Shown: positions 31,521 through 42,411 of the stretch, piece by piece | How the letters are laid out: each line of letters opens with the position of its first letter | Position numbering within the stretch: position 1 is the first letter of the stretch | DNA from: Cladorhizidae sp. MBARI D1340-BT2 | Taxonomy: Eukaryota > Porifera > Demospongiae > Poecilosclerida > Cladorhizidae | Length of the DNA stretch: 64,000 nt | Assembly: GCA_028752905.1 (NCBI GenBank) | Contig: JAQNBH010000015.1 | Location: 14,770,036-14,834,035, forward strand | Direction of reading: 5' to 3' | Translations under genes and position numbers: made by a program | Notes under the pieces: model-generated | Seen by the model: the letters and a program-made list of their open reading frames with translations, nothing else | The model's database searches: none | What the model was told of the DNA's origin: nothing

Positions 31521-31579
31521 AATATTTAGACTTGATTGATTTGGATTGTCAGTTGAAAGAGTCCTCTGAGCTCATGTCG
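31521..31579 (+). CDS. Gene C: penultimate exon, phase 1-0
   Basis: The acceptor is TTCATCATCGGTAAAG and the donor TCG|GTACTAAC. The frame reads YLDLIDLDCQLKESSELMS after two leading bases. It joins in phase across a 46-bp intron (31580-31625) to the terminal exon. The acidic, helix-like composition supports coding. The protein is not recognised, and no link to the gene E exons at 29.4-30.1 kb could be made because the phases do not agree. Confidence 0.5.
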
Positions 31580-31625
31580 GTACTAACTCACTTTTTAAAT
31601 TCTTGACTACATGGTCCTGTTCCAG

Positions 31626-31748
31626 AGTAGTGTTGGTCCAGTGCATGTGCGACTTCTTGAAGAAGAGTCTGAGAATAGACATGGTAATAAGGACTTCACG
31701 TCTTCTATCTTCTCTCCCGTCAAGAACTTCTCCAGAACCCGAGGATGA
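31626..31748 (+). CDS. Gene C: terminal exon (unrecognised protein)
   Basis: The acceptor TGGTCCTGTTCCAG is followed by 40 codons reading SSVGPVHVRLLEEESENRHG, NKDFTSSIFSPVKNF, SRTRG and a TGA at 31746-31748. An internal ATG|GTAATA site could act as a donor. The short intron upstream matches the intron size seen in gene B. Confidence 0.5.
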   Translation, partial: SSVGPVHVRLLEEESENRHGNKDFTSSIFSPVKNFSRTRG

Positions 31749-33446
31749 CTAATCCATGAACAGCCAACTCGTATGATATATATTTGTGCATCCACCAAAG
31801 TATCATGATTGTGTGATGATTTATAGCCATGCCAGTAGCAGGCTCAATCCAACCTTGCAGCTATTATTAGATAACCAACCCCTTTCTCCTTCAATATAAC
31901 ACCAGAACTAACCATCATAGATGTAAGTATTTAACATGTTTACTACTAAAGTAGACACAAATGTCAGCCATAACAACTGTATTCCCTGGTCAGAGATGAG
32001 CAGGAAACTTTATATATATGTATATATATATATTATTATATTGTTGTTGTTTTTTAGGAGTCTTGTATATACACTAGAATTTGAAAGTTGTCATATATAG
32101 TAAAGTGGTCAACCACTTACTTGGCGCATCTTATAAACACTTATGAAAGCTGAACACAACTTGTGGCATGATGCATAACAAGCAGGTGGAAGTTCAGATT
32201 ACCTCTTGCAGGAAGAGGATCCTACCATTAGTTTGACCTCGAGGGATCATAACCATGTTATTCTGTAGATTTCTCTTTCATCACTTCTATATGGCCAAAC
32301 TGTTGAGATTAAATTTCAAGTTCATTAAGGAGGTCTATTATAATTTGTTATGTCAACTGAGAGTTCATTGATAGTTAACATTTGAGCACATTTGGGGTGG
32401 AAGATATTGCCACTACCACTCGATCTTGTGGAAAGAGAGTTTGGTGGTTGATCCAACAAATGGAGAGAGTTTCTCGTGTTAAAATCATGTGACAAGATGC
32501 ATCTGATTAGACGATATAAAACCCTGAAGTACCGTGTGCAATGCAAGACAAGTTGAATAAATGTCGCGAGACCCTCTCTCTTTCTTGGTGTGAGGATGTG
32601 GGTCACAAGACCAATTTATCTGGCCTCATGCTCTTGTTCATTTTCTTACACAGGATCAATGTTTCAGTTGATATGTAGAAATCTCCACTTTTTAACCGAT
32701 AAAAGCTCCATTTTGCTCCAATTGTGACGTTTTTTAAGGCTAGAGCTATATACCCGATTGCTGGATCTTGACTTGCGAGATGGTGTACTTGAAGCAAGGA
32801 GGGAGGGGGAGTGTGTGCTAGTATTATACACGCACACATGAAATCTCCTATAGCAGAATATATGCTGCTATGTTCAGTAGTTATACTTCCATCCTCTATA
32901 GCTAAACAAAGTAAGGAGGTGAGGGGTGTCCTGTGACTCAATATCCACCCCCCTGGATCTCCCGTCTTGTACACTTGAGCATTTAGCTGATCTGTAGATT
33001 TCTCTATATATCAATCAGCATTTTCCTTCAGTCAAAAGCTTTAGGTTCATCTGGTGAATAATAACAAACGAAAAAACACCCGAATAGCAACACATCCACA
33101 TTCACTGGCAACACATCACAAAATGCATGAGAGTCGTGACAGTCTGTATATTATACAAGATGTTATTCTGTTATTTTCTATTACTATTAAAACTGTGCAT
33201 AGCTATAAGAACAAAGATGTTCTTTAAAAATAAAAACTACGTATGAGAGGGAACAAGACGGCCCATGCTGACCACAACCGCTTGGAAGGTCCTTTTTATG
33301 ATCATCAATTGTACTGAAGCAGAGCAATTTGTGGGTCACATGATCTTAAAATGGTAAAAGGTCATCTAACTTGTGGGGTGTATATACAGCCATTCTATCA
33401 GTCCAATATAGTTGCGGGTTTGTTTTATGTTGTTTCTGTATTATAG
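31749..33446. other. AT-rich intergenic, no firm gene
   Basis: A possible terminal exon lies at 32212-32268 on plus (acceptor TACCTCTTGCAG; EEDPTISLTSRDHNHVIL, stop), but it has no partner. 32337-32375 holds a fragment (TATGTCAACTGAGAGTTCATTG) also present near 3475 and 4370. Minus frames of 93 and 123 codons at 32325-32974 show no domain. Confidence 0.35.
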
Positions 33447-33682
33447 TGAGTAGTGGAGGACTTGGCAAAGTTGAACGAGTCCAACTCGAAGCTTTATTGA
33501 TGGATGCTGCGCACATCAGAACATGGCATGTCTTGTTGCCTTTGCTGCACTTCTGTACATCACGTTGTCTGATAAACAAAAATAGTACATACCATATCTT
33601 GTTGCTGTTGTTGACTACTCGTTTCCTTCAAGGGCTTGGTAATGGTTACACAGGAGAACTCAAACAGCAGATGGTGTGGTAG
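33447..33682 (+). CDS. Candidate exon or ORF, unrecognised
   Basis: After a good acceptor (TTGTTTCTGTATTATAG) a 78-codon frame reads SSGGLGKVERVQLEALLMDA and so on, ending MVW and a stop. Composition is moderately protein-like, with a leucine-rich middle. No partner exon was found, and it could be a transposon remnant. Confidence 0.3.
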
Positions 33683-34624
33683 AGAATCGGCCAAAGCTTC
33701 CTTTGGAGCAAAACTCCTCAAACCAAACATCAGAACTCGGTGGTGGTCATTTGCTCTGCTTATAATCTGTATAGTCATGTGGAGGAATGTGCTAAACCAA
33801 TTATGATTATTGGCAAGTGCTGGGAGCCTTAAGAAGTATTGCCACATGTATCTGGTGCCTACATACCAAAACTAATACATATAGGGGGGAGGGGGGGTTG
33901 AAAAGTGAATAGTTAGTAGATAAAGGAGGGGGGGATTAAATGTTGCCATCAATCTAGGTAGGCAGAGAGTGATGCTAGATTATATGACCACATGATGGTG
34001 TTCCCCTTCCAGAGTGATGCCAACTCATTTTAAAATGGTGGCCAAAAATCAAAGTTTATATCTCGGCTAAAACTCATGTCAGCTAAAACTTGTCTCAGCT
34101 AAGCAAAACTCATTTCAGCTAAAACTCATCTCGGTTAAAACTCACTCAGCAGCTTCTTACATTTATAAATGGCCCAAAAATATTTCGAGCATGCCTTGAA
34201 TCCTTTGTGAAGGTAGTAAACTGGCAGCCACCAAAACCTGTGAAATTTCATTTTCAAGATCTTGTATATATCTAGTATATATATAGCTACTGCTAATAAT
34301 AATTGTTTTACAACCATGAATTAATTGAGGATGATATGATTGTTGGGTGGTGTTTTGTGAGGTTGATGCAGCCATACACAATACTAAATGCAAGTAAGGT
34401 TAATTGTTTGAGAATCTTTGTAGGGGCATGACACTGAGCAGGCTGTACATAATGTGAAAAGACATTAATTTGACGGGTCAAAACAGTGAGCAAACTGGTT
34501 CCACATAAACAGTCGCTTTCTTCTTAGTTGAGAGAAAGGATCAACAAATGTCTATCTGAAGGAAAGCATTCCATAGTCTCACAACATGACTGAGTCCTAT
34601 ATAGCTGGTTCCACTTGTACGTGA
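33683..34624. other. Dispersed repeats downstream of gene B
   Basis: 34061-34148 holds about five degenerate ~17-bp copies of CAGCTAAAACTCATCTC. The stretch at 34020-34260 (AAAATGGTGGCC..., AGTAAACTGGCAGCC) has diverged relatives near 35600-35720, 37915-38060, 40190-40280 and 52300-52400, so it is a dispersed family. No gene was seen. Confidence 0.5.
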
Positions 34625-34723
34625 TCATTCACTTTGAGTTTTCCAGAAGTGACTGATGATGGTATATATATATTCGTTGACTTTGATGTCGGATTGAGTT
34701 GACTTCATGCACTTTACAGCATC
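34625..34723 (-). CDS. Gene B: terminal exon
   Basis: The acceptor AATACCTTGCATTGCAG precedes 34723 on the minus strand. The frame reads DAVKCMKSTQSDIKVNEY, IYTIISHFWKTQSE and a TGA at 34625-34627, exactly 33 codons in phase 0. It follows the exon at 35324, which ends in phase 0. The eight best-supported exons of gene B have compatible phases, which is hard to obtain by chance. The protein is not recognised; it is helical-looking with conserved-type W, F and basic stretches. Confidence 0.65.
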   Translation of the reverse strand, partial: DAVKCMKSTQSDIKVNEYIYTIISHFWKTQSE

Positions 34724-35323
34724 CTGCAATGCAAGGTATTACATCAGCTACATTAACTGACAAGACACAAGCAACAAAATAGGTATATAACTGCATACTT
34801 ATAATGCAGTTGGATTCCTCTTGTGACAATAGTTAACAACTGAGCTGAGTCACCAACAGCTGCACGTCTTCAATAAGTGGTCATCAGTTGGTTTCCGCAG
34901 AAATTTACTCTTGTGACAGTTAATAGCACAGACCCTCAACAAAACCAGTTAATTAAAGCATGTGCTTATGTGATACATAGGTATGTATATAGGCACATAT
35001 TATATCTACTTTAGTCAAACTAATTTTTGTGTTATAGCTACTGAGTAACTTGTAACTTCTTATAGGGGGTGTTTGACTATAACAACTATTTATTTGTCTG
35101 TTTCTAGTCAAACAAGAATTCACAACAAGGACTCTTTATATACCAATTAATCTAATGAAGACTAAATTTAAAAAAATCTGTATAGCCCATTAATAAAGGG
35201 TCCTGTACATGTTAGTTGTCATGGTAAATTCTTGTCTCATTTTTTTTTTGCAATCCAATATTTAAAAAAAAAAACAGTTTGTCTTAAGATACTATATATA
35301 TGGTTCATTCTCAAATAACTTAC
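34724..35323 (-). other. Gene B intron with dispersed repeats
   Basis: A 600-bp intron. 35185-35260 (TAAAGGGTCCTG, GGTAAATTCTTGT) is a copy of a repeat also at 50690-50760 and, inverted, near 52230. 34895-35010 resembles repeats near 41930-42110 and 50405-50550. Confidence 0.5.
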
Positions 35324-35399
35324 CACTTCATTCTGGGGTTTCACAAGGAAGGTCTTTTTGTTTTTGATCAACACTAATAACCTCCTGATCTTGAAGGTT
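35324..35399 (-). CDS. Gene B: exon, phase 2-0
   Basis: A 76-bp minus-strand exon with acceptor AATCGTACAG and strong donor GAAGTG|GTAAGT. The frame reads TFKIRRLLVLIKNKKTFL and VKPQNEV. Its first base completes the AG from the exon at 36070 to give Arg. Confidence 0.6.
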
Positions 35400-36069
35400 C
35401 TGTACGATTATTTTCCAAATTCCAAAACTACAACATATTATGTAATTATGAATAAATAATTATAGGACATGAGTATTACGATGAAGCAAACATTCTGTGA
35501 TGTGTAGTGAATGTGAATGCAGTTAGGAAGTAGCTAGCACTCGCTACATTAGTTTGATCTAGTTTTTTTTAATGGTGGACACCCCTCCCCCCCCAAATAG
35601 CAGAGCTCATATCTCTGCTGAAACACACATTGGCATATTTTCACTGTTATTAGTTCCAAAAAGACTTCTAGTGTACCCATGCATTGCTAAGATTAGAACT
35701 GGCAGATGTTAAAACTGTGAAAGTATCGAAACACCTTGAAATTCATCTTGGCTTCTATCTCTGTTTCTAAGTACCAGAAGACTCCATGTGTTGTAATACA
35801 CACCGGCAACTATTCTTTTTCTGGATTGCAGCAAAAAGGGATGGCTAGTGTGTGGTTGTCAAACAAGCTAGCCCCTGTGGTGTGGAATAAAGTCATTTTG
35901 GAAACATGACTCAAGTTACCTGATTGGCAACTACTGTTGAATAATCTTGCTACTAAACATTAACACTCCATGATATGCCCATCAAGTTGTGTTATGTCAA
36001 ACACGGCAACATAACACAGCTGATACACTTCGTCATTTATTTCAAATTTGTAAATGTATAACTACGTAC
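35400..36069 (-). other. Gene B intron
   Basis: A 670-bp intron. It includes a relative of the dispersed ATGG/GACTTCTAGTGTACCC family at 35600-35720. No other feature. Confidence 0.4.
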
Positions 36070-36125
36070 CTGATACTGTTCCTAAGAGAGTGCCACAGAA
36101 TAGGAAAGCTATTCATTTGGATAAT
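36070..36125 (-). CDS. Gene B: exon, phase 0-2
   Basis: A 56-bp minus-strand exon with acceptor TTTGTGTGTACAG and donor TATCAG|GTACGT. The frame reads IIQMNSFPILWHSLRNSI plus AG. It joins exons on both sides in phase. Confidence 0.6.
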
Positions 36126-36368
36126 CTGTACACACAAAAAAGTGGCTAAACTCGGAGGATCAAAATTGACTAGCACTTTTCCTTAGAGAGGCTATATATA
36201 TATACTTGCGAGAGGAACAGCAAGAGGAACAAGGTCGTATTAGTCATGCGAAATCAATACAGTGTACTTTTTCCCGCGTATATATTTTTGAGCCCAGAAT
36301 TTACCGCATGGACGATCCATTATTGTTTTTCATGACTATGAATTCGTGAGTATTGCCAGCCATTTTAC

Positions 36369-36448
36369 TGTATGTATGGACCAAACTATAGGGCTGGAAA
36401 GCTCATGAAATATGCTACAATCTGGTATAACTTTCTTTTTTCCCCCAC
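36369..36448 (-). CDS. Gene B: exon, phase 1-0
   Basis: The acceptor CCCTTAACTGTAG has a CACTAAC branch-point-like sequence in the 48-bp intron before it. The frame reads GGKKKVIPDCSIFHELSS and PIVWSIHT, then an ACA|GTAAAA donor. Its first two bases complete Ser. Confidence 0.6.
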
Positions 36449-36496
36449 CTACAGTTAAGGGATAGGAAGTTGAAGTGTTGTTAGTGCTGAGCTTAC

Positions 36497-36565
36497 TTGT
36501 GAGCTTGCTACTAGTTTCATTGTAAGGCAGAAGTTCACCGATTTGTCTCAGGGAGGAAGGGAGCA
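36497..36565 (-). CDS. Gene B: exon, phase 1-1
   Basis: A 69-bp exon reading LPSSLRQIGELLPYNETS and SKLT, with donor CACAA|GTAAGC. With the A from the preceding exon its first two bases make Met. The intron to the next exon is 48 bp. Confidence 0.6.
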
Positions 36566-36741
36566 CTATTGAGCTGGTGTGAGTATAGTGTGCTTCACGT
36601 ATTAAACTCAGGTGCTAGTTGAAGTGGGGGTACTTACCTACAACAGCTGGGAAGAAGTAGGATCATGTGAATAGATGAGTAGACTTCCTCCCTTCATGAA
36701 GCGCACTAGGCTCACTCCTGTTCAGTGAACTTTTTCATTAC

Positions 36742-36778
36742 TGAGACAAACCAATAAACAGCAGTTTTGCAATGTATT
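36742..36778 (-). CDS. Gene B: 37-bp exon, phase 0-1
   Basis: It follows a 45-bp intron (36779-36823) that begins GTAAGTGC and ends CTGATTCTTCTCAG. It reads NTLQNCCLLVCL and ends CTCA|GTAATG. Reading through the tiny intron is also open, so retention would lengthen the protein by 15 residues. Confidence 0.55.
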
Positions 36779-36823
36779 CTGAGAAGAATCAGCAGCAAGC
36801 TCACAGGTGGGCTCAGCACTTAC

Positions 36824-36904
36824 ACCACTTTCCTCAACCATAGCTTGCACAAATACGATCTGATTGTGGTAGAGTTTGTCAGCATTCCATAAGATGAAGT
36901 TCCA
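36824..36904 (-). CDS. Gene B: exon, phase 0-0
   Basis: An 81-bp exon preceded by an acceptor with a clear ACTAAC branch point (CAGTAACTAACTTAAG). The frame reads WNFILWNADKLYHNQIV and FVQAMVEESG. Aromatic-rich, clearly protein-like. The donor is GGT|GTAAGT. Confidence 0.65.
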
Positions 36905-37407
36905 CTTAAGTTAGTTACTGCCTTGTATAGTAGAACTATGGAATGGCTACTAGTAATGGGCATGCCCACACTAGACCATAGTAAACATTTGAGTCCACAT
37001 GAAATAGGCTTTGACCATGCATCTTATTAGTACATAGTTCAATGTGCTCATATTATAGTCATCTCTACAATTATGTTGATTGCAAAAAATACAACAACCT
37101 TATCACTTCTGGTTCTAAACAACAACAGCACTTCCCTGCCGGGTGGATTGTCAGCCCTGGCTATATAGCAAAATCAAAAATGGAGTGCCAGGACAATGAC
37201 TAGTACAAATGACTAGTACAACAGATGCATAGCTATTCCAAGACACTGAACTGCGAGGGGAGAGAGACATACACTGAGAACCTTATTTGTGTTAGTCTGT
37301 GTAGCTTGTGGTACATATTTTCCAGAAATTGCTGAAACATTCACTATGGATATGACTAGCTGGTCAGTTGAAGTATGAACATATAATTACTTATTCTATC
37401 AGCTGAC

Positions 37408-37459
37408 CTGGAGTACACACACAAGAGTAGCTGCTCTCAAGAAAGTATCAATGGTACAG
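37408..37459 (-). CDS. Gene B: exon, phase 2-0
   Basis: A 52-bp minus-strand exon reading CTIDTFLRAATLVCVLQ, donor CTCCAG|GTCAGC, acceptor AAGTGTCAG. It joins the exon at 36824 in phase 0. Confidence 0.5.
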
Positions 37460-37634
37460 CTGACACTTCAAGATCCTTCAAGTCGAGCCAGCATTGGCAA
37501 GTTCCAGCCATGTTTTGAAGAGTAGCGGCCTTGGCTTCAGAGTGAGTGAGAGGCTAGTGGTGTTGGTGGCCTTGCTCTCAGAGCTAGCACACTTATTATT
37601 TGTTTCTTATGCCATTTCCCACTAGTTGCTTTAC

Positions 37635-37679
37635 CTGCTGCTTGCCAACCAGCACAGATTGAAGCAAACATAGTTGCCG
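37635..37679 (-). CDS. Gene B: tentative further upstream exon
   Basis: The acceptor GTGAAGCAGCCTAG and donor CAGCAG|GTAAAG bound 45 bp. In phase 2-2 it reads GNYVCFNLCWLASS and would supply the AG needed by the next exon. A second frame is also open, so this is tentative. Further upstream the gene could run into the 33-bp repeat. Confidence 0.35.
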
Positions 37680-37704
37680 CTAGGCTGCTTCACAACTCTT
37701 AAGT

Positions 37705-37852
37705 TATTCAGCTGCAGTGGGTTGGCCATCTGTATCCTCTTCAGCTGCAGTGAGTTGGCCATCTGTATCCTCTTCAGCTGCAGCCATTTGTATCCTCTTC
37801 AGCTGCAGTGGGTTGGCCATCTGTATCCTCTTCAGCTGCAGTGGGTTGGTAG
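37705..37852 (-). repeat. 33-bp tandem repeat, ~4.5 copies
   Basis: Units of CAGCTGCAGTGGGTTGGCCA plus TCTGTATCCTCTT; one copy has lost about 8 bp. On the minus strand one frame reads repeats of TAAEEDTDGQ, so it might be an acidic repeat in gene B, but this is unproven. Confidence 0.85.
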
Positions 37853-37859
37853 ATCCAGG

Positions 37860-38455
37860 TCATAAGGGAGTTTGCTATTACTCTACCTTTTTATTTGTTT
37901 GATCCACTTAAAAATGGCCCCAAAATCCAAAGGCTAAAACTCACAGCTGCTTAAATGGTGGTTGTTGATGCTATTATCACCAAAAAGACTTGCAGTGTAC
38001 CCTGAACCCTTCACTAAAGAAGTAAACTGCGTTAAAAAAACATCTAAGGTGTGAAATCACTTCAAGGGTCTATGCATGTATCATGTGTGCCTGTCTCTGT
38101 GTCCTCCCACACATAACGTGCATATATACAAGAGGTCCATTCATAAGAACTCGAGCACCAGAAGACTCCAAATCTTCCAATGCACATCCATGACTCGGTG
38201 ATTACTTGATTGCCATAGAAAGGCATTTATATGATGCAGTCCAGCTAGCTCATGTGCTGTTTATAATCAGAGTTGGGTAAGGGGACTCCTTCACAGGACT
38301 TGGGCTATGCTATGCTGTGCAGCTGAATGTCAACTGAGTGGTCAGTTGATTTTAATCAACAAAAACAAGCAACATCATGCCACTATACAACATATATGTG
38401 TGTCTATTAGCAATGAACATGGTATAGAATAACATCTGCTGTTTGGTTAGTTCTG
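37860..38455. other. Dispersed-repeat-rich, no gene
   Basis: 37915-38060 is a copy of the family seen near 34020, 35600 and 52300. Otherwise unique. Confidence 0.4.
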
Positions 38456-38655
38456 GAGTTCTCCTCTGCAAGTCCTTGAAGGGTCTGGAGTACACAACAC
38501 TCGCCAAAACTTTTGAGGACCTGACTCTCGCCAAGTCCTTGAAAGATCTGGAACACGCATATCTTATAAAATTATAGTCCTGAAGGATCTGGAGTATGCA
38601 AGTCTTGCCATGTCTTTGAAGGATCGGGAGTCTCCTCTGCAACTCTTGCCTCTCC
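38455..38655. repeat. Degenerate ~45-bp tandem repeat
   Basis: About four or five diverged copies of CAAGTCCTTGAAGGATCTGG followed by AGTACGCA-like sequence. Confidence 0.65.
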
Positions 38656-38666
38656 CTGGCTAACTC

Positions 38667-38794
38667 TTAACAACAGAGCAACAAGGTATGGCATGCATGT
38701 GCCACATCTGTACTGCACTGCAATAATATAGATGAGGTGTTTAATAGGAGAGGCTCACTGGCTTGCTGAGGATTGCTTGCCTCAGAGTGCAACT
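38667..38794 (-). CDS. Candidate minus-strand exon (unrecognised)
   Basis: A strong acceptor (TGTTTTGTTCTTGCTGCTTTAG) opens a frame LHSEASNPQQASEPLLL, NTSSILLQCSTDV to a stop at 38667. A TGCA|GTACAG donor inside would leave phase 1. It lies upstream of gene B on the same strand, so it may be an earlier exon of that gene, but the join was not resolved. Confidence 0.3.
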
Positions 38795-38859
38795 CTAAAG
38801 CAGCAAGAACAAAACAAGTGTAAACAAGAATTATAATGTTGTTTTTAACAACAGCAACT

Positions 38860-38883
38860 GCTGCTGCTGCTGCTGCTGCTGCT
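38860..38883 (+). repeat. CTG microsatellite (8 triplets)
   Basis: Perfect CTG run. On the minus strand it gives poly-Ala/poly-Ser/poly-Gln. Confidence 0.95.
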
Positions 38884-38949
38884 ATGTTGGACTGATTGGT
38901 CAAGAAAGAAAGCAAGACTGTGCCCATGTGGATCACAATCAGTTGGGTG

Positions 38950-41370
38950 ATCCTTTACCTTAAAATCATAATATAAGCACTGGTATTATACTAGACACTT
39001 ATTGTGTATGTGGTTGTAAAAGGATTAGATGCATTACCTGCTGTGCCTGTATAGTATAAGGAATCATGTGAAGAGTGTGCGTGCACGTCTCTTTAATACA
39101 GCAATCATGTGGCAGTAACTTTCACAATGCAATAAGAATTATGTTAGCATAACTTATTGTGCATGTGACATGCTATTCTCTGTCCCTTCACTATAATAAT
39201 ATGTTACTGTCTGAGCTGGGTGCTTAGGAGGTGCTCTTATTATAGAGACCTCCCAACGCCTAACAAAGAGCAGCATCTACCCACCAACATGCTTATGCGT
39301 GCCCTGGTTTTATGTGTGGTATGTATCGACAATATTTTTTACCTCAATGGATTCAACAGCTGAGGCTTGTAGGGGTGGCAGATGATAGAAATAGCACGTT
39401 AAATTTGGAGTATGTGGGCATGATTATGGCCTAGTTTTGTTGAAAATTAAATTATTAATGGGATAGAGTATTGGAAGCTAATGAATCATTGTAGTGTTAA
39501 TAATAGTGCATTAATCAACACCAGCTAAAGCCCCACCTTCATGCAGGAATAAGACAGGAGAGCAGAGGGGAGATGGAGGTATATAGCTAGGTAGTTGCTG
39601 TGAGTTTTGTTGTAGACATATAGCGATGTAGAGATGTATAACTTGTTTGCTCATTGCAATGGAGCTGGTTTTTATACCCAACAGCAGCTAATTGTATAAT
39701 GAGATATAAACAGTTTGAGAGGTACATAATTATTACTTCAAACCACAACTAAAGTTGACTTCAATTTGGAAGGTTGGGTTAATATACCTTAGTACGTATT
39801 CACACAGAGATCCCTGTGTGCTTCCATTTAGCTTGTGCCTCAATAAATAGTGTGTCAAGCATTACAGAAACAATAAACCTCTCAAGTCTTTATGGCATTG
39901 TACTCCGTTTGTCTTAAGTCCTACGCTCTGTCCACTTCGCACACAACTCTACCACATGAATGCATTGTCTACTAGTGCAGCTCTAAGTGAATCTGTGACT
40001 GAGGTAAATGTGAATGGGTTGAGGTAAGGTGTGGAGGGTTCAGGTAAGGTGTATTTGTGTCTATGAGCTGTTTTACCAGTCAATGGAAACAAGAAGATTG
40101 CTGCTATTCTGAATGTTTGTAATGACTGTAAGGGTGTGTCTACTTAGCTGTGGCTAGAGCTATTCGTCATGATAAGTGTTCAGCCCAGATATTATTCTAT
40201 CATAGCTAAAACTCACTTTGGCAGCAGCTTAAAAACAGGACACCGTCAGCTCCAAAACCACTTTATATGTGCCTTAAATGTGCAGAGGAGGCAAACTGAA
40301 AATCAGATCAAAATCTGTTGTCATCTGGCCTAATGTATCTCTCTCCTGTTCTTTCCCCCAGTTCACAAACATTTAGTTGAATATGCATCTGATGACTATA
40401 GCCTGTGCCAGTAAGAATGTGTTCAGATATCTCAAGCTCGTGTATTATCTACGCGGTCAAGCATGAAATATCTGCAGAGGAACTGGATAATTTTTCATTC
40501 ATGTATTAGTAGAAATGAATGCGAGGCATTGTGTGGTTAGCAAAGGTGCAATTAAAAACATTAATTTGACGTTTATATCACATTGTATTGTCCTACTCCC
40601 AAGCATAGCTGCAGGCCTAACACTATACACTGTAAATTATTCATGTCATTAGATTGGATGGTAATATGGAGAAGTAAATAAGTGTAGTATATTCCACACA
40701 GTTTTCAAGCAGTATCACTTTATATTGACCATAACGATATATTGACCATAACGATAAACTTGTCCATGACGATCATTTCCATTTTACCAAACATGTTCAG
40801 AGCTGGAGTGTGTTTGAATAGAGTGGCTAAGTCAGAATGAAACTTCACCTGATCCTAAGGAAGCTTCTCCCTTGTGGGCTGCTCTGATTCTCCTATGATG
40901 ATTTCTTTCTTTCCATCATGCCTAGTACAATGCAGTAGTTATAGCTACCGATGAGGTTTGTGGCTATATATAGCATTCTCACAGCTATCTCAAGTACTCC
41001 CTGGTACATAGGGTGTCACACTTTAGTGTCGGTTTCAAGCTTCTAGATTGAAAGGCAATTTTCAAGGTTTAGTTAATGACATACTTTTGTGACACCTTCC
41101 CTTGTAGAAATCCTTTCCTTGTAGAAACATGGACAGATGGAGTGTAGAGGCTTTACCTGAGCCTAACGAAGTGTCTCGGTGGACGATGCCAAGGGCCAGC
41201 TAGCAATGAAGGCAGTAAAAATAAACGAGAGTTATGATTGATTTTGAGCACAAATAATTTTCAATGTGTAGCTAACTAGATTTTCTTGCTGGGTAGAGCT
41301 AAAGCCCCCACTCCTCTCAAGCATTATAATAGGACTATTAAAGATGCAAAGATTGGTAATTCAATTTTAC
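38950..41370. other. Intergenic, no gene supported
   Basis: A long AT-rich stretch. Diverged dispersed-repeat pieces occur near 38945-39010 and 40190-40280. No convincing exon, RNA gene or transposon protein was found by eye. Confidence 0.35.
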
Positions 41371-41377
41371 ACACACA

Positions 41378-41432
41378 CATACACACACACACGTGCGCAA
41401 GCACACACTCACACACACACAAACACACTTCT
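41378..41432 (+). repeat. CA microsatellite
   Basis: Interrupted CACACA run. Confidence 0.9.
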
Positions 41433-41929
41433 CTTTGGCAGTGCCAAGATGCAGTCATCATTATTTCCATAATAATATAGCCAAGCTGAGCATTCATGGC
41501 AAACTACTGGGTCAGCTCAGTGTGCTCAGAGGCCTGCTTGCTAATTTGGGAAGGATACCCTGTGAAATGAAAATGCCATTCTTGTAAAGATCTCAGATAA
41601 CAATTTTCAGATTTCAATACCAAGCATATTCATACCTGTGCCTTCCAGAGTAAACCCACTGAGTATAGCTTCTTTATAAGCATAAGCAGCTCAATTCACT
41701 AGCCAGGAACAGCCAGAGCTAAGTTGTTTTCTTGTATCATTCCCAATTAAATAAGCCCATAAGACAAGTGTCTATTTTACAGATGGTGAATGTATCCTAG
41801 ATAGATATATAGAAACATATGCCATGTGGGCAATACCAAGTTTTCCATTCAACTCCCTCCTGTGAGGGCTCCTTTGATTGTCAATTGATAATGATGTCTG
41901 GTGACACTGTCTAATACAACCACTGGTGC
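41433..41929. other. No feature seen
   Basis: Unique sequence without a supportable gene. Confidence 0.3.
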
Positions 41930-42110
41930 ATGTGTCTACTTGAGAAATATAACTACTTATGGTGCATGTGTCTATGTGTACACACAAATACATAGGCACG
42001 TGTGTTTACTTGAGTAATCAACTACTTACAGTGCATGTGTCTATGTGTGTATATAAATACATAGGCACATGTGGGTAAATGTGGGTAAATAATAACACGG
42101 TTAGTTCAGG
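41930..42110. repeat. Two ~85-bp tandem copies of a dispersed repeat
   Basis: GTGCATGTGTCTATGTGT...AAATACATAGGCAC occurs twice in tandem. Relatives lie near 34950-35010 and 50450-50520. Confidence 0.6.
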
Positions 42111-42411
42111 TGTAAAGTTTTTTTAATTTAATGCACACCGACCTGCATAATGCTCTGAATTTGTTTGAGTCAATTCAGACCTCTGCAGGTGCATTGAATC
42201 TGGTTCACATTGGGGGGTGTACTTCCTAATTCGAATTCAGTATTCACACACCAATGCACAGTGTTGAATATGTAGTGAAGCATTATTTTACTAATAATAG
42301 AATAAGATGATAATGGTGGTGACCTGGCAAAGCTGTACTTCTGCTAATACTTACTACAAAGACTTTTTTTGCTTGTTTGTTTAAGTTTGACTCTCTATGT
42401 ATTTATTGCAG

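Noticed and set aside
38352..38642. 96-codon minus frame RSFKDLARVRSSKVL as a protein repeat
   Set aside because: It overlies a degenerate tandem repeat and continues into a dispersed repeat family.
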